From the NCBI RefSeq assembly GCF_046630445.1, contig NC_092339.1, positions 80,127,501 to 80,191,500 on the forward strand: a DNA stretch of 64,000 nt, in the 5' to 3' direction. Below are positions 21,905-33,431 of the stretch, piece after piece. The position numbers were made by a program, and so were the translations under genes. The notes below the pieces were generated by a model. The model did not search any database, was not told where the DNA came from, and saw only the letters and a list, made by a program, of their open reading frames with translations. The first letter of the stretch is position 1. The number at the start of each line of letters is the position of its first letter. This stretch comes from Rutidosis leptorrhynchoides. Its lineage: Eukaryota > Streptophyta > Magnoliopsida > Asterales > Asteraceae.

Positions 21905-22288
21905 ATAGTTGACCGTCTTACTAAGTCAGCGCACTTTTTACCCATTAAGGAATCTGACAAAATAAAAAGATTAGCACAATTATATTTGAAGGAAGTTGTG
22001 TCAAGACATGGAGTACCCGTCTCTATTATCTCCGACCGTGATAGCAGGTTTACATCAAGATTTTGGACATCTCTACAAGAGGCGTTAGGGACTCGATTAG
22101 ATATGAGTACCGCCTATCATTCACAAACTGATGGTCGAAGTGAAAGGACCATCCAGACTTTAGAGGACACGCTTCATGCATGCATTATTGATTTTGGGAA
22201 CGGTTGTGATAGATATTTACCATTGGCAGAATTCTTGTATAAAAACAGTTATCATACGAGTATTAAAGCTGCACCATTTGAAGCATTA
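21905..22288 (+). pseudogene. Element X integrase core fragment (Tekay-like Ty3/gypsy)
   Basis: This 384-bp piece of the pol integrase begins at [11 protein letters not shown]. It includes the second catalytic Asp block (IISDRDSRF) and the catalytic Glu block ([10 protein letters not shown]), and ends at APFEAL. It is open throughout. It was part of one integrase until two family B LTRs were inserted on either side. The left neighbour is a minus-strand LTR B (to 21904), the right a plus-strand LTR B (from 22289). The frame resumes at 34206 after the CATTA duplication with the expected next residues (YGIKCRSPV). Integrase would insert the element cDNA in the nucleus; this copy is dead. Confidence 0.9.
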
Positions 22289-22955
22289 TGTAACATCCTC
22301 AGATCGGGACTAGATGTAAGATGACCTTTTTACCCTTACGCATAATTGTGTGGTTAATTATGCTTTTATTAATTGCATGTTCAGTGTTATTTTATTATTT
22401 GGTTATGACCAGTTTGTGACAAGGGTCATAGAACAGGTTCGTTTATTTAATTTGGACTCCGTTAGGGCAGTCAAATTAAGTACGAAAGATTTTAGATAAC
22501 TGGTAAATACCCGTGTGTGATGGGGTATTGTATTTATCTTAAATATATAAGCTTGTGACCAGCCTTTCTCTCATTCTTTCTTGAAACTTCTAAATTTATC
22601 CCGTACCTAAAATTCTCACCATTTGAAACCCTAATCCTCAATCTTATCTTTTGAATTTGAAATTGTGTTACAAAGCTTGTTCCTACTGATTTTGTTTTTC
22701 TTTCACTGTAACAATTTGTTATTTTTAGTTCCAAATTGTTAGAGTTCTGTGTTTTTTAGTTAGGTTTTGTCAAAAGAGGATTTTGAGTCAAATTTAGCCA
22801 AACTGGTGTTATTAGTGTATAAAACTAGAGGGTTTAAGTCCCTAAATGTTTTCCTAACATGTTGTGTGTGGATTTTGGGTCAAAAACATGTCTGTAAATG
22901 AGATTGAGCGATTTTGGTTCGAAAACCCGTCATTTCTGCTGCTGCTCGATAAACA

Positions 22956-23035
22956 CAACCGTACGGTTGCAGCTTGCAACCGCACGGGTACAGGGTGTAA
23001 CCGTACGGGTGCATGTGCAACCGTACGGATGCAGT
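22956..23035. repeat. CCGTACGG palindrome cluster in LTR B (plus copy)
   Basis: CAACCGTACGGTTG (22956-22969) is a perfect 14-bp palindrome. Three variants follow (aaccgcacgggt, aaccgtacgggt, aaccgtacggat), spaced about 20-24 bp apart. Confidence 0.85.
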
Positions 23036-25133
23036 GTGTTAGGTGGACTTTTAGTGACACTTTTTGTTACTGATTTGTTGTACTGTGCTATTTTATGTTA
23101 ACAGACAGAAACTAACTTGATTTGCCTTATGTTCAGGTGATAAGGATAAGGAAGCCGCTCAGTGATAGATTATCTGAGCTAGTTGCTGGTATTCGGTGAG
23201 TGGTGAAATGTCCCGTTCATATCGATTATAAACGTATCATATTAATTGGTTTCGTTGCGAGGTTTTGACCTCTATATGAGACGTTTTTCAAAGACTGCAT
23301 TCGATTTTTAAAACAACCATAACCTTTACTTTATCGATAAAGGTTTAAAAGACATAGCGTAGATTACCAAATAATGGTAATCTAAAGTACAACGTTTACA
23401 TACTACCATTACATAATGGGTTACGATAATATATTACAAAAATTTATTTTCCGAATGCAGTTTTTCTTTAAACATTATCATACAAGCATGCTGACTCCAA
23501 ATCTTGTCCTTAATTTAGCATGCAATAGCGGAAGATCTTAATAATCACCTGAGAATAAACAGGCTTAAAACGTCAACAAAAATTTTGGTGAGTTATAGGT
23601 TTAGCCTATTTGTATATCAATTTGAAATAATAGACCACAATATTTCACTTTTCATAAACATCCATCTCATATCAGGCATTTCACAAACTGCATAGAGATA
23701 AAAATTATTCATATGGTGAACACCTGGTAACTGACATTAACAAGATGCATATAGAATATCCCCATCATTCCAGGACACTCATCGAACAAGATAAATTCGA
23801 AGTACTAAAGCATTCCAAATTCCAGAATGAGGGTTGTTAGTTCCCGTAGATCTACCTTTAGGATTCGCATCAATTAGGGGCCAGTTCCCTAATTCTTAGG
23901 CTACCAAGCTAAAAGGGGCATATTCGATTTCGATCATTCAACCATAAAATGTAGTTTCACGTACTTGTGTCTATTTTGTAAAACATTTATAAAACGGCAT
24001 GTATTCTCATCCCAAAAATATTAGATTTTAAAAGTGGGACTATAACTCACTTTCACAGATTTTTATTTCATCGGAATTTAAGACTTGGCCACGGATCGAT
24101 TCACGAATCTATAACAAATATATACATATATATCAAAGTATGATCGAAATATATTCACAACATTTTTTATTACGTTTTAATGATTTAAGTTTATTAAATT
24201 AGCGGTCCAACGTTAGTAATCTGCAACTAGTTGTCCATAGTTAGATGTGCAGAAATAAATCAATATATATTATCTCGAATCAATCCACGACCCAGCGTCT
24301 ACAAGTCTCAGACTCGATCGCAACTCAAAGTATATATATTATTTTGGAATCAACCTCAACCCTGTATAGCTAACTCAAGCATTACTGCAAATAGAGTGTC
24401 TATGGTTGTTCCAAATAATATATATAGATGGGTCGATATGATATGTCAAAACATTGTATACGTGTCTATGGTCTGTCAAGGTTACATAATATGTTAGAGT
24501 ACATGTATAATACAATATAAGTTAGTTAAGTTATGGTTAGAATAGATTTGTTACAAATTTCACGTAGCTACAACAAGCAAAAATATCCAATTTTGTTTTA
24601 CCCATAACTTCTTCGTTTTAAATCCGTTTTGAGTGATTCAAGTTGCTATGGTTTCATAATGAACTGAAACTAATGAAACTAAACAGAAAAAGTATAAGTT
24701 TATAGTCAAAAATATAGGTTACAAGTCATTTTTGTAAGAGGTAGTCATTTCAGTCGAAAGAACGACGTCTTGATGACCATTTTGAAAAACATACTTCCAC
24801 TTTGAGTTTAACCATGATTTTGGATATAGTTTCATGTTCATAAGAAAATCATTTTCCCAGAAGGACAACTTTTAAATCAAAGTTTATCATAGTTTTTAAT
24901 TATCTAACCCAAAATAGCCCCCGGTTTTACTACGACGGCGTATGTCCGATTTTACAGTGTTCTTCGTGTTTCCAGGTTTTAAATCATAAAGTTAGTATAT
25001 CATATAGATATAGAACATGTGTTTAGTTGATTTTAAAGGTCAAGTTAGAAGGATTAACTTTGTTTGCGAACAACTTTAGAATTAACTAAACTATGTTCTA
25101 GTTATTACAAGTTTAAATCTTCGAATAAGATAG

Positions 25134-25240
<107 letters not shown>

Positions 25241-25948
25241 TCGAATGATGTTATGAATATCATTAGTACCTCAAGTTTAGTAGGTAAACCTACTGGAAGT
25301 GATTTAGCTTCAAAAGATCTTGGATGGCTTGAAAGTTCTTGAAGTAGAATCATGACACGAAAACAAATTCAAGTAAGATTCCTACTCGGATTAAGATTGT
25401 TATAGTTATAGAAATTGAATCAAAATTAGAATATGAGTATTACCTTGAATTAGAATGATAACCTACTGTAAATAACAGAGGTTTCTTGATCTTAGATGAT
25501 TACTTAGAATGGATTAGAAAGCTTGAAAGTAGAATTGCAAACTTGAAAGTGTTCTTGAAGTTTACTTGAGTAGTTGTTTTGAAAGTTGATCTAAGTTAGG
25601 ATTTATGAACTAGATTAAGCTAGATTTTGTTGAAGATGATGAAGAACACTTAAAACACCAAGAAATAACTTGAGAGAGATAAGTTTGATGCATGAAAGTT
25701 GAAAAATGAACGTGTTATGGTTGGTGAAGAAAAAACGTGATCCTACCCTTGAATATAAGGTTCCATTAGTTTGTATTTTTGTTAGATATTTCATGCTAGT
25801 TACCAAATGATGGTTCCCACATATTTAGGTGACTCATTAAGGCTGCTAAGAGCTGATCATTGAAGTGTATATACCAATAGTATATACATTTAGAAGTTGT
25901 GTATTGTACGATTACGAATACGGATTGAATACGAGTAAATAGCGTTAA

Positions 25949-26126
25949 TGTAGTAAATAGTTTTTACTGTAGCATATAGTTTTTACTGTAGCGAATAGAT
26001 TTTTACTGTAGCGAATAGTTTTTTACTGTAGCGAATAGTATTTTACTGTAGCAAAGCGAAAATTTACTGTAGCAAATAGTGTTTTACTGTAGCAAATAGT
26101 GTTTTACTGTAGCTAATAGTGTTTTA
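25949..26126 (-). repeat. Minisatellite, eight ~20-bp units with ACTGTAGC core
   Basis: Units of the form ttttactgtagcgaatagt repeat eight times with small changes. A seven-unit version is in the partner LTR (32995-33140). The family A LTRs at 2169, 37164 and 54370 lack it, so it marks a subfamily. Confidence 0.9.
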
Positions 26127-26393
26127 GTTGTACATCTTTGATTTAATTGTATTTCTTCTTATATATATATAAAATAAAAACTTACATCATAAAAAAATAA
26201 AACGATTATATAATTATCACAAGTTATGACGTTCGTGAATCATCAGGCAAACGTGGTGGTCAATTGTCCACATAAACTCATTTCAATTAATCAAGTATTA
26301 ACAAGTTTGATTGCTTAACATGTTGGAAACATTTAATCATGCAAATATAGTTTTCATTTAATATATAATCATGGAAAATTTAGGGTCACTACA

Positions 26394-26432
26394 GTACCTA
26401 CCCGTTAAATAAATTTCGTCCCGAAATTTTAA
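26394..26432 (-). other. PPT region of the minus-strand element
   Basis: On the minus strand this reads aaaatttcgggacgaaattt, then atttaacgggtaggtac, directly before the 3' LTR. The same wording precedes LTR D at 34840-34874. Confidence 0.8.
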
Positions 26433-26941
26433 GCAATTGAAGGTATTGACGCATCTTCTGGAAATAGGTGCGGGTATTTCAGCTTCATCTGATCTTCACG
26501 CTCCCAGGTGAACTCGGGTCCTCTACGAGCATTCCATCAAACCTTAACAATTGGTATCTTGTTTTGCTTAAGTCTTTTAACCTCACGATCCATTATTTTG
26601 ACGGGTTCTTCAATGAATTGTAGTTTATCGTTAATTGTAATCTCAGCTAATGGAATGCTGAGATCTTCTTTAGCAAAGCATTTCTTCAAATTCGAGACGT
26701 GGAAAGTAATATGTACGCCGTCGAGTTGTTGAGGTAACTCAAGTCGGTAAGCTACTGGTCCGACACGATCAATAATCTTGAATGGCCCAATGTACCTTGG
26801 ATTTAGTTTCTCCCGTTTACCAAATCGAACAACGCCTTTCCAAGGTGAAACCTTAAGCATGACCATCTCTCCAATTTCAAATTCTACATCTTTTCTTTTA
26901 ATGTCTGCGTAGCTCTTTTGTCGACTTTGGACGGTTTTCAA
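26433..26941 (-). pseudogene. Family A integrase C-terminus and chromodomain, one stop
   Basis: The open frame (26941 to 26537) has the plant-chromovirus GPY/F-type module ([21 protein letters not shown]) and the '[10 protein letters not shown]' motif. After IPIVKV a TGA interrupts the start of the chromodomain; homologous sequence (WNARRGPEFTWERE-type) continues in frame to a stop near 26434. The TGA replaces a CGA/CGT Arg codon in a CpG context, consistent with deamination. The chromodomain of such elements is thought to steer integration to particular chromatin. Confidence 0.85.
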
Positions 26942-27136
26942 CCGTTGTTGAATTTGAATGATTTTCTGGGTAGTTTCTTGGATTATCTCTGGACCCGTAA
27001 TTTGTTAATCCCCCACCACTCTCCAACAAATCGGAGACCTGCACTTTCTACCATAAAGTGCCTCAAACGGTGCCATCTCAATACTCGAGTGGTAACTGTT
27101 ATTGTAGGAAAATTCTGCTAACGGTAGGTGTCGATC

Positions 27137-27556
27137 CTAACTGTTTCCAAAATCAATAACACATGCTCGTAGCATGTCTTCAAATGTCTGTATCGTCCTT
27201 TCACTCTGCTCATTAGTTTGTGGATGATAGGCAGTACTCATGTCTAGACGAGTGCCCAATGCTTGTTGTAACGTCTGCCAAAACCTTGAAACAAATCTGC
27301 TATCCCTATCAGAGATAATAGAGACTGGTATTTCGTGTCTGGAGATGACTTCCTTCAAGTATAGTCGTGCTAACTTTTCCGTCTTATCATCTTCTCGCAT
27401 TGGTAGAAACTGTGCTGACTTGGTAAGAAGATCAACTATTACCCAGATTGTATCATAACCACTTGCAGTCCTTGGCAATTTAGTAATGAAATCCATGGTA
27501 ATGTTTTCCCATTTCCATTCCGGGATTTCAGGTTATTGAAGTAGACCTGATGGTTT
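27137..27556 (-). pseudogene. Family A integrase core, minus-strand copy
   Basis: The open part runs 27496 to 27137. It carries the Asp-containing MDFITKLPR start, ISDRDSRF (second Asp) and SERTIQTF (Glu), so the catalytic triad is present, unlike in the right-hand copy. It ends at TAG where TGG is expected (GNS-W). A 200-bp stretch of the same domain ([12 protein letters not shown]) continues to 26942 with further damage. Confidence 0.85.
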
Positions 27557-28507
27557 CTAATGTTCAGCTTTGACCTTAGAACACGTCAAACATTCTCCTA
27601 CGTATTTAGCAATATTGGCTTTCATACCCAGCCACCAAAAGTGTTTCTTGAGATCTTTGTACATCTTCCCTGCTCCAGGATGTATCGAATATCTGGTTTT
27701 ATGTGCTTCCTTAAATACCATTTCTCTCACCTCTCCAAATTTTGGTACCCAAATTCTTTCAGCCCTATACCGGGTCCCGTCTTCCCGAATATTAAGATGT
27801 TTTTCCGATCCTTTGGGTATTTCATTCTTCAAATTTCCCTCTTTTAAAACTCCCTGTTGCGCCTCCTTTATTTGAGTAGTAAGGTTAGTACGAATAACTA
27901 TATTCATAGCTTTCACCCGCATAGGTTCTCTGTCTTTTCTACTCAAAGCATCGGCTACCACATTCGCCTTTCCCGGGTGGTAACGAATCTCAAAATCGTA
28001 ATTATTTAACAATTCAATCCACCTACGCTGCCTCATGTCCAGTTGTTTCTGACTAAATATATGTTGGAGACATTTGTGGTCGGTATATATAATACTTTTG
28101 ACCCCATATAAGTAGTGCCTCCAAGTCTTTAATGCAAAAACAACAACGCCCAATTCCAAATCGTGAGTCGTATAATTTTGCTCATGAATCTTCAATTGTC
28201 TGGACGCATAAGCAATTACCTTCGTTCGTTGCATTAATACGCAACCGAGACCTTGCTTTGAGGCGTCACAATATATCACAAAATCATCATTCCCTTCAGG
28301 CAATGACAATATAGGTGCCGTAGTTAACTTTTTCTTCAACAATTGAAACGCTTTCTCCTGTTTATCTTTCCATTCAAATTTCTTCCCTTTATGCGTTAAT
28401 GTAGTCAAGGGTTTTGCTATATTGGAAAAATCTTGGAAGAACCTTCTGTAGTAACCAGAGAGTCCTAAAAATTGGCGTATATGCTTCGGAGTTTTGGGAT
28501 TTCTCAC
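27557..28507 (-). pseudogene. Family A RNase H and integrase zinc-binding domain
   Basis: This 316-codon open stretch covers the RT thumb (RQFLGLSGYYRRF), RNase H ([13 protein letters not shown], then ...YTDHK, then [10 protein letters not shown]) and the HHCC zinc finger of integrase ([19 protein letters not shown] ... [13 protein letters not shown]). The upstream stop (TGG to TGA at about 28505) and the downstream stop (CAG to TAG at 27557) are both transitions. This polyprotein segment would remove RNA from hybrids and bind LTR ends. Confidence 0.88.
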
Positions 28508-29091
28508 TTTTCAACGGTTTCAATCTTTGCCGGATCCACCTGAATACCCTCTTTGTTTACTATGTGACCGAGGAATTGAACTTCTTCCAACCAAAATGCA
28601 CACTTTGAAAATTTAGCGTACAGTTTTTCTTTCCTCAGAAACTCTAGTACTTTTCTCAAATGTTCTTCGTGCTCTTGATCATTCTTTGAGTAAATGATTA
28701 TGTCATCGATGAAAACAATGACAAACTTGTCAAGGTATGGTCCACACACTCGGTTCATAAGGTCCATGAACACAACTGGTGCATTAGTCAACCCAAACGG
28801 CATAACCATAAACTCATAATGACCGTAACGCGTCCTGAAAGCAGTCTTTGGAATATCATCCTCCTTCACCCGCATTTGATGATACCCGGAACGTAAATCG
28901 ATCTTCGAATAAACTGACAAGCCTTGTAGTTGATCAAATAAGTCGTCGATTCTTGGTAGTGGGTAACGGTTCTTGATGGTAAGTTTGTTCAACTCACGGT
29001 AGTCGATACACAACATGAATGTACCATCCTTCTTTTGGACAAACAAAACAGGAGCTCCCCATGGTGATGTACTTGGTCGTATGAAACCACG
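28504..29091 (-). pseudogene. Family A reverse transcriptase, minus-strand copy
   Basis: Open from 29046 to 28504 with the RT palm motifs in order: [43 protein letters not shown] and the catalytic FIDD box ([12 protein letters not shown]). Homologous sequence continues upstream to the stop at 29092. A TGA in place of Trp ends it, and RNase H follows in the same polyprotein. RT copies the genomic RNA into cDNA in the particle. Confidence 0.88.
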
Positions 29092-31011
29092 CTAAAAAAG
29101 TTCTTGTAATTGACTCTGGAGTTCCTTTATTTCACTGGGCGCGAGTTTGTATGAAGTACGAGCTATTGGTTCAGCTCCTGGTACGAGATCTATTTGAAAT
29201 TCAACGGATCGGTGTGGAGGTAGTCCCGGTAATTCTTTCAAAAATACATCGGGGAATTCTTTTGCGACGGGAACATCATTGATATTCTTTTCTTCGGGTT
29301 TGACTTCATCGATGTGTGCTAGAATGGCATAGCAACCTTTTCTTATTAGCTTTTGTGCCTTCAAATTACTAATAAGATTTAGCTTCGCGTTGCTCTTTTC
29401 TCCGTACACCATTAAGGGCTTTCCTTTTTCGCGCATAATGCGAATCGCAATTTTGTAACAAACGATCTCTGATTTCACCTCTTTCAACCAGTCCATGCCG
29501 ATTATCACATCAAAACTCCCTAACTCTACTGGTATCAAATCAACCTTAAACGTTTCGCTAACCAGTTTAATTTCCCGATTCCGACATATATTATCTGTTG
29601 AAATTAATTTACCGTTTGCTAATTCGAGTAAAAATTTACTATCCAAAGGCATCAATGGACAATTTAATTTAGCACAAAAATCTCTACTCATATAGCTTCT
29701 ATCCGCACCCGAATCAAATAAAACATAAGCAGATTTAATGTCAATGAGAAACGTACCCGTAACAAGCTCCAGGTCTTCCTGCACTTCTGCCGCATTAATA
29801 TTGAAAACTCTTCCATGACCTTGCCCATTATTTTTCCCTAGGCTCGGGCAATTACTCCTAATGTGGCCCGGTTTTCCACATCCATAACAAACAAAGGCGG
29901 CATTGCTTGTTCCGACATTATCTGTTCTTTTATTTCTGTTATTCATTGGGCCGTAGACCTCACACTTTCTCGCACCATGGCCAGTTCTTTTACACTTGGT
30001 GCAAAATGTCGTGCAGAACTCATTCTGGTGGTACTCTTCACACCTTTGGCATGGCTGTTTCTGATTATTGTTGTTGTTGCGGTTGTTATTATTGTTGGAA
30101 CGATTGTTGTAGTTGTTGTTGTTGGGACGTTTGTTGTAGTTGTTGTTGTTGGGATTGCGATTGTTGTTGCGAAAAATGGTGCGATTTAAATTGTGATTGT
30201 TGTGTTGATTGTTGAAGCGGTAGTTACTGTTATTGTTTTGGTGACCCTTGTCATTATTTTCTTCCCACTTTCTCTTGACTTGTTTCATTTTGGCCTCCTC
30301 GGCCGCCTGCTCTTTAATCCTTCCCTCGATCTGGTTTATAAGTTTGTGAGCCATTCGGCTTGCCTTTTGCATTGAGTTGGGCGCACTCGCACTCACATCC
30401 TCCTGAATTCTCTCTGGTAACCCCTTTACAAACGCATCGATCTGCTCTTCTTCATCTTCGAACACTCTTGGATACAATAAACACAACTCGGTGAATCGTC
30501 TTTCGTTCGTGGTAATATCGAATCCTTGTGTTTGTAATTCCCTAAGCTCTGTCTTGAGCTTATTGACTTCATTTCTGGGACGGTACTGCTCAATCATCAA
30601 GTGTTTGAATGCTGACCACGGTAGTGCGTAAGCATCATCTTGTCCCACTTGTTCGAGATAGGTGTTCCACCATGTTAACGCGGTACCTGTGAAGGTATGT
30701 GTGGCGTACTTTACCTTTTCTTCTTCAGCACATTTGCTTATAGCAAACACAGATTCGACCTTCTCGGTCCATCGTTTTAGTCCGACTAGTCCTTCAGTTC
30801 CATCGAATTCCAGAGGTTTACAGGCAGTGAAAGCCTTGTAGGAGCATCCTACACGGTTTCCTGTGGAGTTAACTCCACTGCTAGACCCTGAGTTATTGTT
30901 GTTGTTTTGCATTGCAGCATGTACTGCGGCTATGTTTGCTGCAAGGAAAGCACGGAAGTCTTCCTCGCTCATGTTCAAGTTCTGACGAGTCGTTGGTGCC
31001 ATTTCCTTCAA
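29092..31011 (-). CDS. gag: Family A gag-protease, 639 codons open (minus strand)
   Basis: The best start is the MAPTTR methionine (second Met of the frame, near 31002), conserved in the right-hand copy. Domain order: an N-terminal helix; a retrotransposon gag capsid domain (CKPLEFDGTEG...W...EQYRP, about residues 65-225); a Lys-rich and long Asn-rich linker; CCHC zinc knuckles (CTKCKRTGHGARKC and CYGCGKPGHIRSNC); and an aspartic protease with active site LFDSGADRS and second motif VIIGMDWL. It runs into the RT linker and stops at 29092, where TTA-GAG reads TTT-TAG. It therefore encodes a complete Gag-PR. Antisense poly-Val/Cys frames over the Asn repeats are artefacts. Confidence 0.9.
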   Translation of the reverse strand: MKEMAPTTRQNLNMSEEDFRAFLAANIAAVHAAMQNNNNNSGSSSGVNSTGNRVGCSYKAFTACKPLEFDGTEGLVGLKRWTEKVESVFAISKCAEEEKVKYATHTFTGTALTWWNTYLEQVGQDDAYALPWSAFKHLMIEQYRPRNEVNKLKTELRELQTQGFDITTNERRFTELCLLYPRVFEDEEEQIDAFVKGLPERIQEDVSASAPNSMQKASRMAHKLINQIEGRIKEQAAEEAKMKQVKRKWEENNDKGHQNNNSNYRFNNQHNNHNLNRTIFRNNNRNPNNNNYNKRPNNNNYNNRSNNNNNRNNNNNQKQPCQRCEEYHQNEFCTTFCTKCKRTGHGARKCEVYGPMNNRNKRTDNVGTSNAAFVCYGCGKPGHIRSNCPSLGKNNGQGHGRVFNINAAEVQEDLELVTGTFLIDIKSAYVLFDSGADRSYMSRDFCAKLNCPLMPLDSKFLLELANGKLISTDNICRNREIKLVSETFKVDLIPVELGSFDVIIGMDWLKEVKSEIVCYKIAIRIMREKGKPLMVYGEKSNAKLNLISNLKAQKLIRKGCYAILAHIDEVKPEEKNINDVPVAKEFPDVFLKELPGLPPHRSVEFQIDLVPGAEPIARTSYKLAPSEIKELQSQLQELF

Positions 31012-31439
31012 AAATAGCCAAAATAATTGAGTTAATCACATAGAATTTTTAAGAGTAGTCAATAGTATTTCATAGAATAATATGAACTTATTTATAAAAG
31101 CTTTTTCTTCATATTAGCGTTTTATAATTTTTCATTCGGGTAGTACCTACCCGTTATGTTCATACTTAGTAGCTAACATACAATTCAACTACTACAATTC
31201 TATATGAAAAACTGATTACATTAATATTTTGCATTCAAACTTTTATACAATATTTTATAAACTTACAATACATATATTACACAACATGATTACAACTCTT
31301 TATTCCAACTCACTCATTTCTTCCTCTTCGGACTTGGTTCATTTCTCTAATTTCCTAGGGATATATGGTACTCCCCTAATACGAGCCATTCTTTTCTCAA
31401 ATGGTCTAGAAAAACCTGGTGGCTTAGATGTTCCCGGGT

Positions 31440-31940
31440 TATAGTGAAAGTTTAAGAAATACGGGTGTTTACGGTACACCCCATCAGGGTACTTCATGTT
31501 AACATAAAGTTCATCGGTTTTGGGCTCGGGTTTTTCTATTTTGATGCCTTTTCCCTTATTGTTTTCTTTGCTTTTTCAAATTGGGTAGAGGTAATTTCAA
31601 TAACATCATTGGAATCCTCATCGGGATCCGATTCATCAGAAAACTGGTAATTTTTCCAATATTTTGCTTCCTTGGCGGAAACACCATTGACCATTTTTAA
31701 CTTTGGTCCATTGGTTGGGGATTTTCTTTTATTTATCTGTTTTTCTGTGGTTCCTAATATTTCCCCCTCCGGAATCTCTTCTTCCAGTTCCTCTTCTTCC
31801 GGTTCCTCCTCTTCCGGTTCCTCTTCTTCCGGTTCCTCCTCTTCCGGTTCCTCTTCGGGAATTTGTGAATCTTCCCAATATATGTTCGACTCTTCATTAT
31901 TATTGGGTGAGTCGATGGGATTTGTACTAGAGGTAGACAT
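31440..31940 (-). pseudogene. Acidic Glu/Pro-rich ORF upstream of gag (minus-strand copy, frameshifted)
   Basis: It starts at ATG 31940 (MSTSSTNPIDSPNNNEESN) and is open to 31536. It has a run of five EEPEE-type repeats, then a conserved C-terminal half (NGVSAKEAKYW..YQFSDESD.DE.S.DVIEIT). A single missing A in an AAAG run shifts the frame relative to the intact copy at 57829-58443; homologous sequence continues to about 31440 ahead of gag. It is not a known Gag or Pol domain. Conservation in two independent insertions shows it belongs to the family A element. Poly-Ser frames on the other strand are artefacts. Confidence 0.8.
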
Positions 31941-32130
31941 CTATCACACAATATTAAAAACGTTAAGAGATTAATATATCACATAATATTTACATGTTAA
32001 CAATATATAGTTTCCAACAAAAAATGTTAAGCAATCGTTTTTCAAGTAAACACGGTCGAAGTCCAGACTCACTAATGCATCCTAACGAACTCGATAAGAT
32101 ACACTAATGCAAATTTCTGGTTCTCTAAGA

Positions 32131-32147
32131 CCAACGCTCAGATACCA
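32131..32147 (-). other. PBS of the minus-strand family A element
   Basis: The minus strand reads tggtatctgagcgttgg, two bases from the LTR end. It is the initiator-tRNA-Met type with one mismatch to TGGTATCAGAGC. Confidence 0.85.
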
Positions 32148-32149
32148 AC

Positions 32150-33170
32150 TGAAATGTCCCGTTCATATCGATTATAAACGTTTCATAGTAATTGGTTTCG
32201 TTGCGAGGTTTTGACCTCTATATGAGACGTTTTACAAAAACTGCATTCGATTTTTAAAACAACCATAACCTTTACTTTATCGATAAAGGTTTAAAAGACA
32301 TAGCGTAGATTACCAAATAATGGTAATCTAAAGTACAACGTTTACATACGACCATTACATAATGGGTTACCATAATATATTACAACAATTTATTTTCCGA
32401 ATGCAGTTTTTCTTTAAACCTTATCATACAAGCATGCTGACTCCAAATCTTGTCCTTAATTTAGCATGCAACAGCAGAAGCTCTTAATAATCACCTGAGA
32501 ATAAACATGCCTAAAACGTCAACAAAAATGTTGGTGAGTTATAGGTTTAGCCTATTTGTATATGGATTAGAAAGCTTGAAAGTAGACTTGCAAACTTGAA
32601 AGTGTTCTTGAAGTTTACTTGAGTAGTTGTTTTGAAAGTTGATCTAAGTTAGGATTTATGAACTAGATTAACCTAGATTTTGTTGAAGATGATGAAGAAC
32701 ACTTAGAACACCAAGAAAGAACTTGAGAGAGATAATTTTGATGCATGAAAGTTGAAAAATGAAAGTGTTATGGTTGGTGAAGAAAAACATGATCCTACCC
32801 TTGAATATAAGGTTCCATTAGTTTGTATTTTTGTTAGATATTTCATGCTAGTTCCCAAATGATGGTTCCCACTTGTTTAGGTGACTCATTAAGGCTATTA
32901 AGAGCTGATCATTGAAGTGTATATACCAATAGTATATACATTTAGAAGTTGTGTATTGTACGAGTACGAATACGGATTGAATACGAGTAAATAGTGCACT
33001 GTAGTAAATAGTATTTTACTGTAGCAAAATAGTATTTTTACTGTAGCGAATAGTATTTTACTGTAGCGAATCGTATTTTACTGTAGCGAATAGTATTTTA
33101 CTGTAATGAATAGTATTTTACTGTAGTAAATAGTGTTTTAGTTGTACATCTTTGATTTAATTGTATTTCT

Positions 33171-33209
<39 letters not shown>

Positions 33210-33431
33210 TAATAAAAACTTACATCATAAAAAAATAAAACGATTATATAATTATCACACGTTATGACGTTCGTGAATCATCAGGCAAGCGGGGTGGTCA
33301 ATTGTCCACATAAACTCATTTCAATTAATCAAGTCTTAACAAGTTTGATTGCTTAACATGTTGGAAACATTTAATCATGCAAATATAGTTTTCATTTAAT
33401 ATATAATCATGGAAAATTTAGGGTCACTACA
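32150..33431 (-). repeat. 5' LTR of the minus-strand family A element, internally deleted
   Basis: It is collinear with the 3' LTR at both ends but only 1.28 kb long. The sequence jumps at 32563/32564, equivalent to 23617 joining 25511 in the 3' LTR, so about 1,893 bp are missing. The breakpoints share only 'at'. The minisatellite (32995-33140) and a TA run (about 33177-33206) are kept. Confidence 0.9.
32995..33140 (-). repeat. Minisatellite with ACTGTAG core in the deleted 5' LTR
   Basis: About seven units of ~20 bp related to ttttactgtagcgaatagt. Unit number and some units differ from the 3' LTR array. Confidence 0.85.

Noticed and set aside
20987..23203. Single foldback transposon made of two inverted LTR B arms
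   Set aside because: The right LTR B has its own exact CATTA duplication with its far end at 34205, so the two are separate insertions.
29863..30215. Val- and Cys-rich frames on the + strand
   Set aside because: They are antisense to the Asn-rich linker of gag. Similarly 60259-60486 and 60338-60721 are shadows of the other gag.
31672..31974. Ser/Gly-rich and Pro/Leu-rich frames on the + strand
   Set aside because: They are antisense to the Glu/Pro-rich accessory ORF of the minus-strand element; the same holds for 57795-58079.
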